A DNA stretch of 7,001 nucleotides, from contig DAOWAH010000083.1 of NCBI GenBank assembly GCA_030634675.1, forward strand, positions 1 to 7,001, in the 5' to 3' direction. Below are positions 1-5,372 of the stretch, piece by piece (positions within the stretch are counted from its first letter, which is position 1; every line of letters starts with the position of its first letter). The notes beneath the pieces are model-generated. The model was given only the letters and a program-made list of their open reading frames with translations. It was not told the origin of the DNA and searched no databases. Source of the DNA: Fidelibacterota bacterium (GTDB lineage: Bacteria; Marinisomatota; Marinisomatia; Marinisomatales; TCS56). Made by a program: the position numbers and the translations under genes.

Positions 1-320
1 AATATAAAGCCCAGCAAACGGTCTGCCAAGCGCGTGTTTCGGGACATCAGCATGATTTGAATCATACGGGTAACCAAACGTAATAAAACCAGGACTACTA
101 TAAACAGAATAAAAAAACTCAGAACCAGCACTACCTGGTCATCCCATTCACTGCGCGCCATGATTAATTGACCCACCGGCCAATAGAACCGGATACCAAC
201 CAAAGCAGCAACGACTAACCCCACCAACCGTCCCAGCTCTTCAACAAAGCCCCGTTGATAACCGATCACAGCCAGGATCAGAACAACGAAAACAGCCAGT
301 CCATCAAGGAATAAAATCAT
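1..320 (-). CDS. cvpA: CvpA family inner-membrane protein, 3' end outside window
   Basis: This is the N-terminal 106 residues of a CvpA-like (colicin V production) membrane protein; the reading frame stays open to the left window edge. Three hydrophobic segments are visible at about residues 3-20, 31-47 and 63-83. The family landmarks are a short acidic start (LDGLAV), a GYQRGFVEEL loop after the first membrane segment (residues 20-29) and an LADRLLGF motif (98-105) that normally precedes the fourth segment. The start is the ATG at 320; an in-frame stop lies ten codons upstream. No clear Shine-Dalgarno site is present. CvpA proteins sit in the cytoplasmic membrane and have been tied to colicin V export and envelope homeostasis, but their biochemical role is poorly known. 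The gene follows yqeY on the same strand after 126 bp. In many bacteria mutS2 comes next, which is a prediction for the sequence beyond the edge. Confidence 0.85.
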   Translation of the reverse strand, partial: MILFLDGLAVFVVLILAVIGYQRGFVEELGRLVGLVVAALVGIRFYWPVGQLIMARSEWDDQVVLVLSFFILFIVVLVLLRLVTRMIQIMLMSRNTRLADRLLGFI

Positions 321-376
321 ATCATTGATCAGTAAACGCTAATCGGTTACAAAGCCGGGTGAGTAGAAAAAATGGC

Positions 377-382
377 ATTATA
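377..382 (-). promoter_or_regulatory. possible -10 box for cvpA
   Basis: Read on the minus strand this is a perfect TATAAT, about 57 bp upstream of the cvpA ATG, in the 126-bp gap after yqeY. The best -35 at 17-bp spacing is a weak TTTATG. It may give cvpA its own transcript in addition to read-through from yqeY. Confidence 0.35.
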
Positions 383-446
383 CAGATTCTTCTGCTGTCC
401 ATAAAAGTTTAATCGGAGTTCGTTCGACCATCAATCTAGCGCTGAT

Positions 447-890
447 TTAACTCAGCAACTCCAGAACAATAGCCTGGGCCAGTTTACCATCGGCCAGGCC
501 GGCAGAGCGCTGCATCACCTGGGGCATCACTTTTCCAATCTCTGACATACCGGTTGCGCCGGTATCGGCAATTACTTCAGTTACCAGAGCACGTACTTCC
601 TTTTCGCTCAGCATCCGGGGCAAGTAAGTTTCCAGATGCTCCCGGGCGGCCTGTTCTAAGTCCACCAGGTCCTGTCGTCCGCCACCGGTGTAGGCTTCAA
701 TCGATTCCTTATGTTGTTTTACCAAAGACCGGATAACTTTCAACTCATCGCTTTCGGTTAAGTCTGAACTGATTTCGATTCGTTTGTCTTTCAAGCGGGC
801 AAGGGCTGAGCGCAATGCAGCAACCCGCGCTTTTTCGCCGGCCTTCATGGCTGCGTACATGTCCCGCTGAATTACTTCGGATAATGACAT
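447..890 (-). CDS. yqeY: YqeY / GatB-YqeY domain protein
   Basis: The 147-residue product matches the YqeY family over its full usual length. These small cytosolic proteins resemble the tail domain of the GatB subunit of Glu-tRNA(Gln) amidotransferase, and a role in tRNA-linked metabolism is inferred for them rather than proven. The N-terminal helical part (1-95) has the typical MYAAMKAGEKARVAALRSA pattern and the KQHKESIEAY segment. The C-terminal part (about 110-147) carries the family signature GMSEIGKVMPQVM followed by GLADGKLAQAIV. The ATG start at 890 has a purine-rich AAGAAG site a few bases upstream. The gene lies 67 bp after the methyltransferase and 126 bp before cvpA, all on the minus strand. 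The yqeY-cvpA order is common; a methyltransferase as the upstream neighbour is not something I recognise as a conserved arrangement. Confidence 0.92.
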   Translation of the reverse strand: MSLSEVIQRDMYAAMKAGEKARVAALRSALARLKDKRIEISSDLTESDELKVIRSLVKQHKESIEAYTGGGRQDLVDLEQAAREHLETYLPRMLSEKEVRALVTEVIADTGATGMSEIGKVMPQVMQRSAGLADGKLAQAIVLELLS

Positions 891-935
891 AATCTTCTTC
901 TTTAATTACCTAAGTCTAACTTTACTGGGGCTGCA

Positions 936-944
936 GACCTGAAA
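936..944. repeat. 9-bp GACCTGAAA repeat, copy downstream of the methyltransferase gene
   Basis: The same nine bases occur at 1778-1786 in the same orientation, so one copy lies on each side of the methyltransferase gene, in the leaders of yqeY and of the methyltransferase. This copy is followed by GGT, giving a small ACCT-N3-AGGT dyad. A 9-mer match by itself can be chance in a 7-kb window. Confidence 0.3.
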
Positions 945-957
945 GGTGCTCCTGATT

Positions 958-1776
958 TTAACTTTGATCAATTCTTTTCATAGCTAATAGCAGGCTGCTC
1001 CGATTGACTTCAAAGCCAATGAAGCGCCGCCCCAAACGTTTGGCGACTACCCCCGATTCCCCGTGGCGCAGGAAGGGATCAACCACCCAGTTCAACTTAG
1101 TCGTACTGGCTTGAATCACACGGCCCAGAATTACAGCAGGTTTTTCACCTTTTGCATCGAGCGGTTTTGATTGTCCTGAATCGACAATTTCAGGCCATAA
1201 ATTTGAAAATGGCAGTTTATCCATTAAATTTGCTTCCTGCGGATCTCTATCCCGAAAATAGTAATGGCTGGTTTTGGTGGCAAACCAGATATCCCCCAGC
1301 ACATTCTCCCAAGTGCGCTTGGTGCCCACAGTTGCGCCATTCATGTGCCCCCAGGTGATCCGTGTCTGCAGCTGAAAAACCTCGCTTAAAAGGGCCTGGT
1401 ACATCCCCGAGTGGCGCCAATGGGAAAACAGATAGATCGAACCGGTTGATTTAAGAATCCGCTGGCATTCTTTCAGCCAATTCTGGTTCCAGTGATAATA
1501 TTCGCTCAGGGTTAACGGCTTACCCTGCAGGTCCGGACCTTCCCAGGGCGATTGGGGCGGATCGGCGAGTACTAAATCCACGGAATCAGCCGGCAGGACT
1601 TTCAAACCAGCCAGCCCATCCGCCAGAAATACACCTTCCTCTAGAGCACTGCTGATATCATCTAATTTACGAATCGCCGACAGGTAGCGATTCAGATCGG
1701 AAATTGTCAGACCGGTGCTGGGCTCCAGCGGTTGCGTAAACAGGGGGCCAAATTTGCTATCATCGGAACTTGACAT
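958..1776 (-). CDS. site-specific DNA methyltransferase (N4/N6 type, beta class) with altered motifs
   Basis: The 272-residue protein has the order of a beta-class amino-methyltransferase: catalytic motif IV first, AdoMet-binding motifs X and I near the C-terminus. Residues 54-71 (GLAGLKVLPADSVDLVLA) lead into motif IV at 72-75, which reads DPPQ instead of the usual D/N/S-P-P-Y/F/W. A likely target-recognition region spans about 120-210. Then comes a KPAVILGRVIQAST stretch like motif X, and a motif I region from 233, DPFLRHGESG, followed by LGRRFIGFE. Canonical proteins have DPFxGxGTT there, so the first glycine is Arg237 and a threonine is Glu240. The frame is otherwise intact, so this is not an obvious pseudogene. 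The ATG at 1776 has AGGT close upstream, inside an inverted repeat. There is no restriction enzyme nearby. It may methylate DNA with a changed pocket, act on another substrate, or only bind DNA. Confidence 0.85.
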   Translation of the reverse strand: MSSSDDSKFGPLFTQPLEPSTGLTISDLNRYLSAIRKLDDISSALEEGVFLADGLAGLKVLPADSVDLVLADPPQSPWEGPDLQGKPLTLSEYYHWNQNWLKECQRILKSTGSIYLFSHWRHSGMYQALLSEVFQLQTRITWGHMNGATVGTKRTWENVLGDIWFATKTSHYYFRDRDPQEANLMDKLPFSNLWPEIVDSGQSKPLDAKGEKPAVILGRVIQASTTKLNWVVDPFLRHGESGVVAKRLGRRFIGFEVNRSSLLLAMKRIDQS

Positions 1777-1778
1777 CG

Positions 1779-1803
1779 ACCTGAAATTTAGGATAGTTCA
1801 GGT
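1779..1803 (-). promoter_or_regulatory. inverted repeat over the methyltransferase ribosome-binding site
   Basis: A perfect 7-bp inverted repeat, ACCTGAA-N11-TTCAGGT, ends two bases before the methyltransferase ATG. In the mRNA the second arm carries AGGT, the only Shine-Dalgarno-like bases present, so a folded hairpin would hide the site. As DNA, the dyad could equally be an operator for a repressor or for the methyltransferase itself. The structure is seen directly; the regulatory role is inferred. Confidence 0.5.
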
Positions 1804-1873
1804 ACACAAAACATTAATAAGCTAACTTGGCTTTCCCCCTAAATCACTACCACCAAGAGCACCCATCTACGTC

Positions 1874-1902
1874 CTGGCAGGCCTGGACTTCGGTTGGCAG
1901 GC
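1874..1902. repeat. TGGCAGGC direct repeat in a GC-rich patch
   Basis: TGGCAGGC occurs at 1875-1882 and 1895-1902, 20 bp apart, with the palindrome CAGGCCTG at 1878-1885 overlapping the first copy. The patch is GC-rich inside an otherwise AT-rich spacer. It resembles a piece of a dispersed intergenic repeat, but one window cannot show whether it recurs. Confidence 0.4.
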
Positions 1903-1904
1903 GG

Positions 1905-2008
1905 TGACAAGTGGCTAGTAATAAGTAACAAGAAAATTAAATTTTAATTCCGATTCCCCGTCCCCTGTTCCTGGTTTCCATTCTCCATTCTCCTATCTCT
2001 TGTTTCTA
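1905..2008. repeat. degenerate heptamer-phased repeat with central AT palindrome
   Basis: From 1905 to 1932 there are four adjacent 7-bp units, TGACAAG, TGGCTAG, TAATAAG and TAACAAG. From 1953 to 2008 there are eight adjacent 7-bp units that are pyrimidine-rich on the plus strand: ATTCCCC, GTCCCCT, GTTCCTG, GTTTCCA, TTCTCCA, TTCTCCT, ATCTCTT, GTTTCTA. Between the two sets, 1935-1949 is a perfect 15-bp AT palindrome (AATTAAA-T-TTTAATT). The purine-rich strand switches across the palindrome, so the whole reads as a rough inverted arrangement. It occupies much of the spacer between the methyltransferase and arsC genes. No coding potential is evident. It may be a slippage-derived repeat or part of a dispersed element. 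Confidence 0.6.
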
Positions 2009-2067
2009 GGAAGCCAAGGGGTGGTTAAACATTGACTTTCAATGGATACGCTACTGAATTTCACTCA

Positions 2068-2487
2068 ATGGAAACCAGACAAAAAGTCCTTTTTCTCTGC
2101 ACCGGTAATTCCTGCCGTTCCCAGATGGCGGAAGGCTTACTGCGCTCACTGGCCGGTGATCGTTACGAAGTATTCAGCGCCGGAACGCAACCCAGCCGCG
2201 TTCACCCGCTAACGATTCTGGTGATGGATGAGGTGGATATTGATGTTCGTGATCATACTTCCGATCCCATCGACATCTATCTGTATAGTGGTATCGATAT
2301 CGTAATTACCGTCTGTGACAATGCTCGTGAGCTCTGCCCCGTTTTTTCAGGTTTAACTAAACAACTGCACTGGAGCATTCAGGATCCCTTCCGGGGCTGG
2401 GAACCTGATCGAAGCCACTTGATCTATTATCGCCAGGCCCGCGAAACGCTGAAAATATATATCGAAGCGTTTATCGGCGCGAACTGA
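2068..2487 (+). CDS. arsC: arsenate reductase, thioredoxin-coupled type / low-molecular-weight phosphatase fold
   Basis: The protein reduces arsenate to arsenite with electrons from thioredoxin, or is a close LMW protein-tyrosine-phosphatase relative. From the ATG at 2068 it has 139 residues. The P-loop CTGNSCRS places the nucleophile at Cys11 and a second cysteine at Cys16. The redox pair lies in VCDNARELC at Cys83 and Cys90, and the general acid is Asp106 in QDPFRGW. These equal the pI258 ArsC positions (10, 15, 82, 89, 105) shifted by one, which argues for thioredoxin-type arsenate reductase and for this start. An in-frame TTG at 2032 with a G-rich site (GGGGTGG) upstream would add 12 residues (151 in all). 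No ArsR, ArsB or Acr3 gene is beside it, so it stands alone, convergent with the next gene. Plain phosphatases usually lack the Cys83/Cys90 pair. Confidence 0.9.
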   Translation: METRQKVLFLCTGNSCRSQMAEGLLRSLAGDRYEVFSAGTQPSRVHPLTILVMDEVDIDVRDHTSDPIDIYLYSGIDIVITVCDNARELCPVFSGLTKQLHWSIQDPFRGWEPDRSHLIYYRQARETLKIYIEAFIGAN

Positions 2488-2506
2488 GAAAGGTAATACA
2501 AGGCCT

Positions 2507-2542
2507 GTAATGATTACTATAATCTGACTAATCAGACATTAT
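2507..2542. terminator. weak hairpin between convergent genes
   Basis: TCTGA-CTAA-TCAGA (2523-2536) forms a perfect 5-bp stem, directly extended on the right by CATTAT, which can pair with GTAATG at 2507-2512 across a 10-base bulge. It lies between the convergent arsC and zinc-ribbon genes. There is no T-run, so a role as terminator is only plausible by position. Confidence 0.25.
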
Positions 2543-2580
2543 AACATTGACTACAAAAACCTAATTGGAGAACATTATCA

Positions 2581-2865
2581 TCAATCAGCAATAATGCCCT
2601 TTATTTTTCGTCCTCGTGGCCCTATAAAAAGTATTTTTTTATGGCAATAATCACACTCAAGATATTTTACATCTACAAATAATACTGAACCTAAAATTTT
2701 ATGACGTGCTAAGTGCTGTCTGTGCTGTAGACTTGAATTACAGGTCGGACATCGATTATTAAAAATGATATATTTATCAATAAGCTTCTCGCGGATAGCT
2801 TTAATTAGCACCATGCAAATTGCAGTTGCCATAAAGACAACACTTAAAATACCTGAAAATTCCAT
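2581..2865 (-). CDS. small membrane-anchored zinc-ribbon protein, function unknown
   Basis: I do not recognise the family. The 94-residue product has one hydrophobic N-terminal helix (about residues 5-24) followed by a basic patch (KAIREK), so the rest probably faces the cytosol. Two CxxC pairs follow, Cys39-Pro-Thr-Cys42 and Cys71-Asp-Tyr-Cys74, spaced like the two knuckles of a zinc ribbon. The tail is basic (PRGRKIKG). Start choice is well supported: GAGAGG lies eight bases before the ATG at 2865, the best Shine-Dalgarno site on the minus strand here. The gene is AT-rich (15 G/C of 60 counted at 2641-2700). It lies downstream of a nested inverted repeat and convergent to arsC. The zinc ribbon could bind nucleic acid or protein; nothing nearby settles this. 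Confidence 0.75.
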   Translation of the reverse strand: MEFSGILSVVFMATAICMVLIKAIREKLIDKYIIFNNRCPTCNSSLQHRQHLARHKILGSVLFVDVKYLECDYCHKKILFIGPRGRKIKGIIAD

Positions 2866-2900
2866 TTCAAATACCTCTCTTTACTTTGCTCTCCGGTATG

Positions 2901-2985
2901 GAAATTCGGGGCGAAAAACTTGATAATCCGGTGTAGCCATACTAGTTATCAGGTAGGAGGCAAGCCCATTCGCCCCGATATTTTC
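2901..2985. repeat. nested inverted-repeat element (MITE/REP-like or structured leader)
   Basis: The outer arms TCGGGGCGAA... begin with a 10-bp perfect match: TTCGGGGCGAA side at 2906-2915 against TTCGCCCCGA at 2969-2978, with GAAA (2901-2904) able to pair with the TTTTC at 2981-2985 beyond a small mismatch. Inside, CTTGATAA (2919-2926) pairs with TTATCAGG (2946-2953) with one wobble, and a TAG/CTA mini-stem closes a small loop. The element sits in the 136-bp gap upstream of the zinc-ribbon gene. GGGGCGAA...TTCGCCCC termini are reminiscent of dispersed palindromic repeats. It might also work as a leader RNA of the zinc-ribbon transcript, which would include the full fold. Confidence 0.55.
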
Positions 2986-3001
2986 ATATTTTTATTATCC
3001 C

Positions 3002-3238
3002 TCATTTAAGGATCATGATCTTTTTAACTTCATCCCTGGTGGCCCATTTCTGCAACTTCCAGATAATTTGTTTTTTAGAATAAACTTTATCCCGCAGCCA
3101 ATCTTTATAGCGGAATAAGGCGTCCTGTAAAGTAATACCATCAGTATAATATTGTCTCAATCGGAAATAATGATCCCAGAAGGCATCTGGAATAAGAGGA
3201 TCGAATCGCGGATGTTTTTCAGGATTTTCTATTATCAT
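3002..3238 (-). CDS. small hypothetical protein
   Basis: I do not recognise a family. From the ATG at 3238 the product has 78 residues; an in-frame TTG at 3271 would make 89. Neither start has a clear Shine-Dalgarno site, so the choice is by codon type alone. The sequence is soluble and looks like a real folded domain, rich in aromatic residues: HPRFDPLIPDAFWDHYFRL near the N-terminus, then a helix-rich basic half with YKDWLRDKVYSKKQIIWKL. There are no membrane segments or cysteine motifs. A TATAAT at 3306-3311 on the same strand lies a suitable distance upstream. It lies between the LuxR-type regulator and the nested repeat. It could be a remnant of a larger gene, but the frame is clean. Confidence 0.5.
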   Translation of the reverse strand: MIIENPEKHPRFDPLIPDAFWDHYFRLRQYYTDGITLQDALFRYKDWLRDKVYSKKQIIWKLQKWATRDEVKKIMILK

Positions 3239-3305
3239 AATGATTGAAGAGTGGGTGACGCCAAAACCCAAATTGATGACCGCTACGGCTACTTAGATAG
3301 GGGAA

Positions 3306-3311
3306 ATTATA
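3306..3311 (-). promoter_or_regulatory. possible -10 box for the small hypothetical gene
   Basis: On the minus strand this reads TATAAT. Transcription from it would begin near 3299, about 28 bases before the TTG start and 60 before the ATG. No good -35 is seen at 16-18 bp, so support is partial. Confidence 0.35.
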
Positions 3312-3352
3312 GCTGAATTAAATATTTTGTAATATCCATTTATAGTGTATAT

Positions 3353-3375
3353 AACATGTAGAAACACTACATGTT
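3353..3375. terminator. 9-bp perfect hairpin after the PAS-LuxR gene
   Basis: AACATGTAG-AAACA-CTACATGTT forms a perfect 9-bp stem with a five-base loop. It starts 12 bases beyond the stop of the minus-strand PAS-LuxR gene. On the minus strand the stem is preceded by an A-run and followed by TATATAC, not a solid T-run; on the plus strand it is followed by TTTTCTC. By position it probably ends the regulator transcript, but a protein-binding dyad is possible. Confidence 0.45.
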
Positions 3376-3387
3376 TTCTCCTGTCAA

Positions 3388-4758
3388 TTAAATGGAATTT
3401 AAGAAGACAGTCAGATTAGTAGGGGTATTGCGAATTCCTAATTTATTTCTAATATTATTGCGGTGTCTGATTACAGTGGCTTTTGCAAGATTCAAAATAC
3501 TGGCGATTTCTTTAGAACTTAAACCATCTTTAATCATATTACAGATTTCTATCTCACGCGGCGAGAGGACATTCGCCTGATTCATCATTTTAATCCCGAA
3601 AGATGAGATGATTTCAGTCAGATTATGATCGATTAAGTCCAATATATAGCTTTGGGCTTCCCCATCTGTAGATTTCAGTCTTTCCAATTGTGGTTTGATC
3701 AGTTTCTCAATATTTGTAATTACCTTCCGCTCTAGGTTTTCCTTTTCCTTCTCCAACTGGGTCAGGAACTCACGCAGGGCGATGTTCTTCTGCTCCAATT
3801 GTATATTTTGATTAGCAATGATTTCTTCCGCCTTTTTCTGCCTAGTGATGTTCCGCACGTTGCTTTGAATATAAGCTATTTCTTCATTATTTTTTATGGA
3901 TTGCGAAGTATGTGATACCCAACGCAATTCCCCGTCATTCCCAATAATGCGATACTCAAATTCTTTTATTTTTTTCCCAGTCAAGAGATCAGTCAAAACC
4001 TGTTGTACTTTTTCTCTATCCTCCGAATGAACAAAGCTGATATCATTCTTACCCAGCAATTCCATTGGCCGGAGGCCGAGCAGGCTCTGGCATTGCGGGC
4101 TTACATAAGCCACAATACCATCGGAATTTTGTAACATGGTCATATCAGGACTATTGTTAACTATCAGGTTATATTTTTCTTCGCTCTCGATCAGTGCTTC
4201 TTCAACTTGGATACGTTCTAAAATTTCCTCTTGCAGTTGCTCATTAGTTGCCAGGAGCTTTGCTGCATGTCGCCTTACGCGCTCTTCAGGATCATTATAA
4301 GTATCTAATAATAGCTCCCTAAACTGTATTTGCTCAGTGATATCGCGGGTAATTTCAGAGAAGCCCCGCACAACTCCCGCTTCAATTATGGGTGTAAATG
4401 AAACTTCAAAATAGTGCGTAATATTGTTTCCAAAATCGTGGGAATATAATTCAACTAACTGTTCACCACTAAGTACCCGTTGATGAAATCCTTTCCAGCG
4501 AGCAAACATTTTTTGGTTGGGAAATAACTTGTGCAGCTGCAAGCCCGGTTTCATTTCAATATCAAAGGCTGTTTTTATCATCTGGGCATAGGCTTCATTA
4601 TATAGCACCGGTAGACCCGTTTCATCACTGATCATGATGAAATCACTGGTGTTTTTCAATAAAATGGTTAGATACTTATGTGATTCCAGCAAAGTAGATT
4701 TTGTCAACTTTTCCTCAGAAATGATTTTATTTATGGTTGGGGATTGATCTGATTTCAT
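3388..4758 (-). CDS. PAS-PAS-coiled-coil LuxR-type transcriptional regulator
   Basis: This 456-residue protein is a one-component sensor and DNA-binding regulator, with no receiver or kinase domain and no membrane segment, so it should sense a cytosolic signal. PAS domain 1 covers about residues 26-142 and ends with the typical GFSEITRDITEQ. PAS domain 2 covers about 192-307 (YNLIVNNSPDM...) and ends with SNVRNITRQKKAEE. A coiled coil runs from about 305 to 350, followed by a conserved helical linker (NIEKLIKPQLERLKS). The LuxR helix-turn-helix lies at about 397-456: LSPREIEICNMIKDGLSSKE, then the recognition helix TVIRHRNNIRNKLGI. This layout is a known PAS-LuxR type. The ATG at 4758 has only a weak purine site. 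It is divergent from the STAS-like gene across 245 bp, which it may control. The ligand is unknown. Confidence 0.9.
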   Translation of the reverse strand: MKSDQSPTINKIISEEKLTKSTLLESHKYLTILLKNTSDFIMISDETGLPVLYNEAYAQMIKTAFDIEMKPGLQLHKLFPNQKMFARWKGFHQRVLSGEQLVELYSHDFGNNITHYFEVSFTPIIEAGVVRGFSEITRDITEQIQFRELLLDTYNDPEERVRRHAAKLLATNEQLQEEILERIQVEEALIESEEKYNLIVNNSPDMTMLQNSDGIVAYVSPQCQSLLGLRPMELLGKNDISFVHSEDREKVQQVLTDLLTGKKIKEFEYRIIGNDGELRWVSHTSQSIKNNEEIAYIQSNVRNITRQKKAEEIIANQNIQLEQKNIALREFLTQLEKEKENLERKVITNIEKLIKPQLERLKSTDGEAQSYILDLIDHNLTEIISSFGIKMMNQANVLSPREIEICNMIKDGLSSKEIASILNLAKATVIRHRNNIRNKLGIRNTPTNLTVFLNSI

Positions 4759-4900
4759 CGCTCACTCAATGCTCTATTATCCAAGTGATAGTATCTTGAA
4801 AGTAGCCAGGAAATTAATCAACTACCAGTTCCGATTCACTTAACAATATGATCTAGTCCAAGGTTAGCTATCAAATAATCTCCCTTATCTTTGGTTGGCA

Positions 4901-4929
4901 ATTATAAGATTGGAAACTGACTTTAACAA
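4901..4929 (-). promoter_or_regulatory. sigma-70-like promoter for the PAS-LuxR gene
   Basis: On the minus strand TTGTTA (4924-4929) is followed after exactly 17 bp by a perfect TATAAT (4901-4906). Transcription would start near 4894, leaving a leader of about 135 bases before the ATG at 4758. The -35 box overlaps TTAACA on the other strand, so a divergent promoter could share this spot. Confidence 0.5.
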
Positions 4930-4957
4930 TTTTCTTGGTTAATTTCCCATACACGTA

Positions 4958-4972
4958 AGGTTAAGCGAACCT
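4958..4972. promoter_or_regulatory. operator-like dyad upstream of the STAS-like gene
   Basis: AGGTT-AAGCG-AACCT is a perfect 5-bp inverted repeat with a five-base spacer, ending 31 bases before the ATG at 5004. Its position suits an operator or a leader hairpin for the STAS-like gene. LuxR-type dimers often bind short dyads of this size, but no match to a known site is claimed. Confidence 0.3.
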
Positions 4973-5003
4973 AATCAAAACTTATTTAAATCAGTGAGGT
5001 GGT

Positions 5004-5372
5004 ATGAATCATCGGATCGAAGTTGACAATAAATCAAAGATAATAAAAGTATTCGCCCAAGGTAAATGGAATATTGAAGACAGTGACAAAATTACCACGG
5101 TAATTACTGAAAAATCCCAGGAAACCGGGATTGTTAAGATATTGATCGATCACAGTCAGCTGAAAATTAATGTATCAAACCTAGTGGCCTATAAACGACC
5201 GCTACAGCTTAAATCACAATTTGAGGATATTTATCCATTTGTTGCCTTCGTCACTCCCAAAGGTAAATATAAACTATATAAGTTTTTTGTCACAGTTGCC
5301 AGGAACCGGGGCATATTTTTCAATGCTTTTAAAGATTATGATTCAGCCCTGGAATGGCTTCTGGCAAATTAA
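5004..5372 (+). CDS. SpoIIAA/STAS-like single-domain protein
   Basis: The 122-residue product resembles the SpoIIAA-like / STAS-SEC14 group of small cytosolic proteins. Visible features are an N-terminal beta pair ending in GKWNIEDSDK (residues 20-29), a KILIDHSQLKI strand-loop (45-55) in the place of the core STAS strand, a second strand FVAFVTPKG, and a C-terminal FKDYDSALEWLLAN helix of the kind that closes these domains. The serine of true anti-anti-sigma factors is not evident in a standard D-S-S/G context; Asp-His-Ser at 49-51 is the nearest match. The start has GAGG four bases before the ATG, a slightly short spacing. It is divergent from the PAS-LuxR gene and followed by a 430-bp gap. 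A role as a binding partner in signalling is inferred from fold only. Confidence 0.6.
   Translation: MNHRIEVDNKSKIIKVFAQGKWNIEDSDKITTVITEKSQETGIVKILIDHSQLKINVSNLVAYKRPLQLKSQFEDIYPFVAFVTPKGKYKLYKFFVTVARNRGIFFNAFKDYDSALEWLLAN

Noticed and set aside
382..398. ACAG/CTGT hairpin before a T-run after yqeY
   Set aside because: The stem has only four base pairs and overlaps the likely -10 box of cvpA.
554..736. Plus-strand ORF of 60 codons
   Set aside because: It lies wholly inside yqeY on the other strand and its product has no recognisable domain.
1152..1358. Plus-strand ORF of 68 codons
   Set aside because: It is antisense to the methyltransferase gene and shows no protein-like pattern.
2032..2067. 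TTG start giving a 12-residue longer ArsC
   Set aside because: A G-rich site lies upstream, but the ATG at 2068 puts all five key residues within one position of pI258 ArsC. The longer form is not excluded.
3392..3580. Plus-strand ORF of 62 codons
   Set aside because: It is antisense to the helix-turn-helix region of the PAS-LuxR gene, whose domain match is clear.
4923..4953. Plus-strand promoter for the STAS-like gene (TTAACA with CATACA)
   Set aside because: The -35 is good, but the -10 matches only three of six positions and the spacing is 19 bp.
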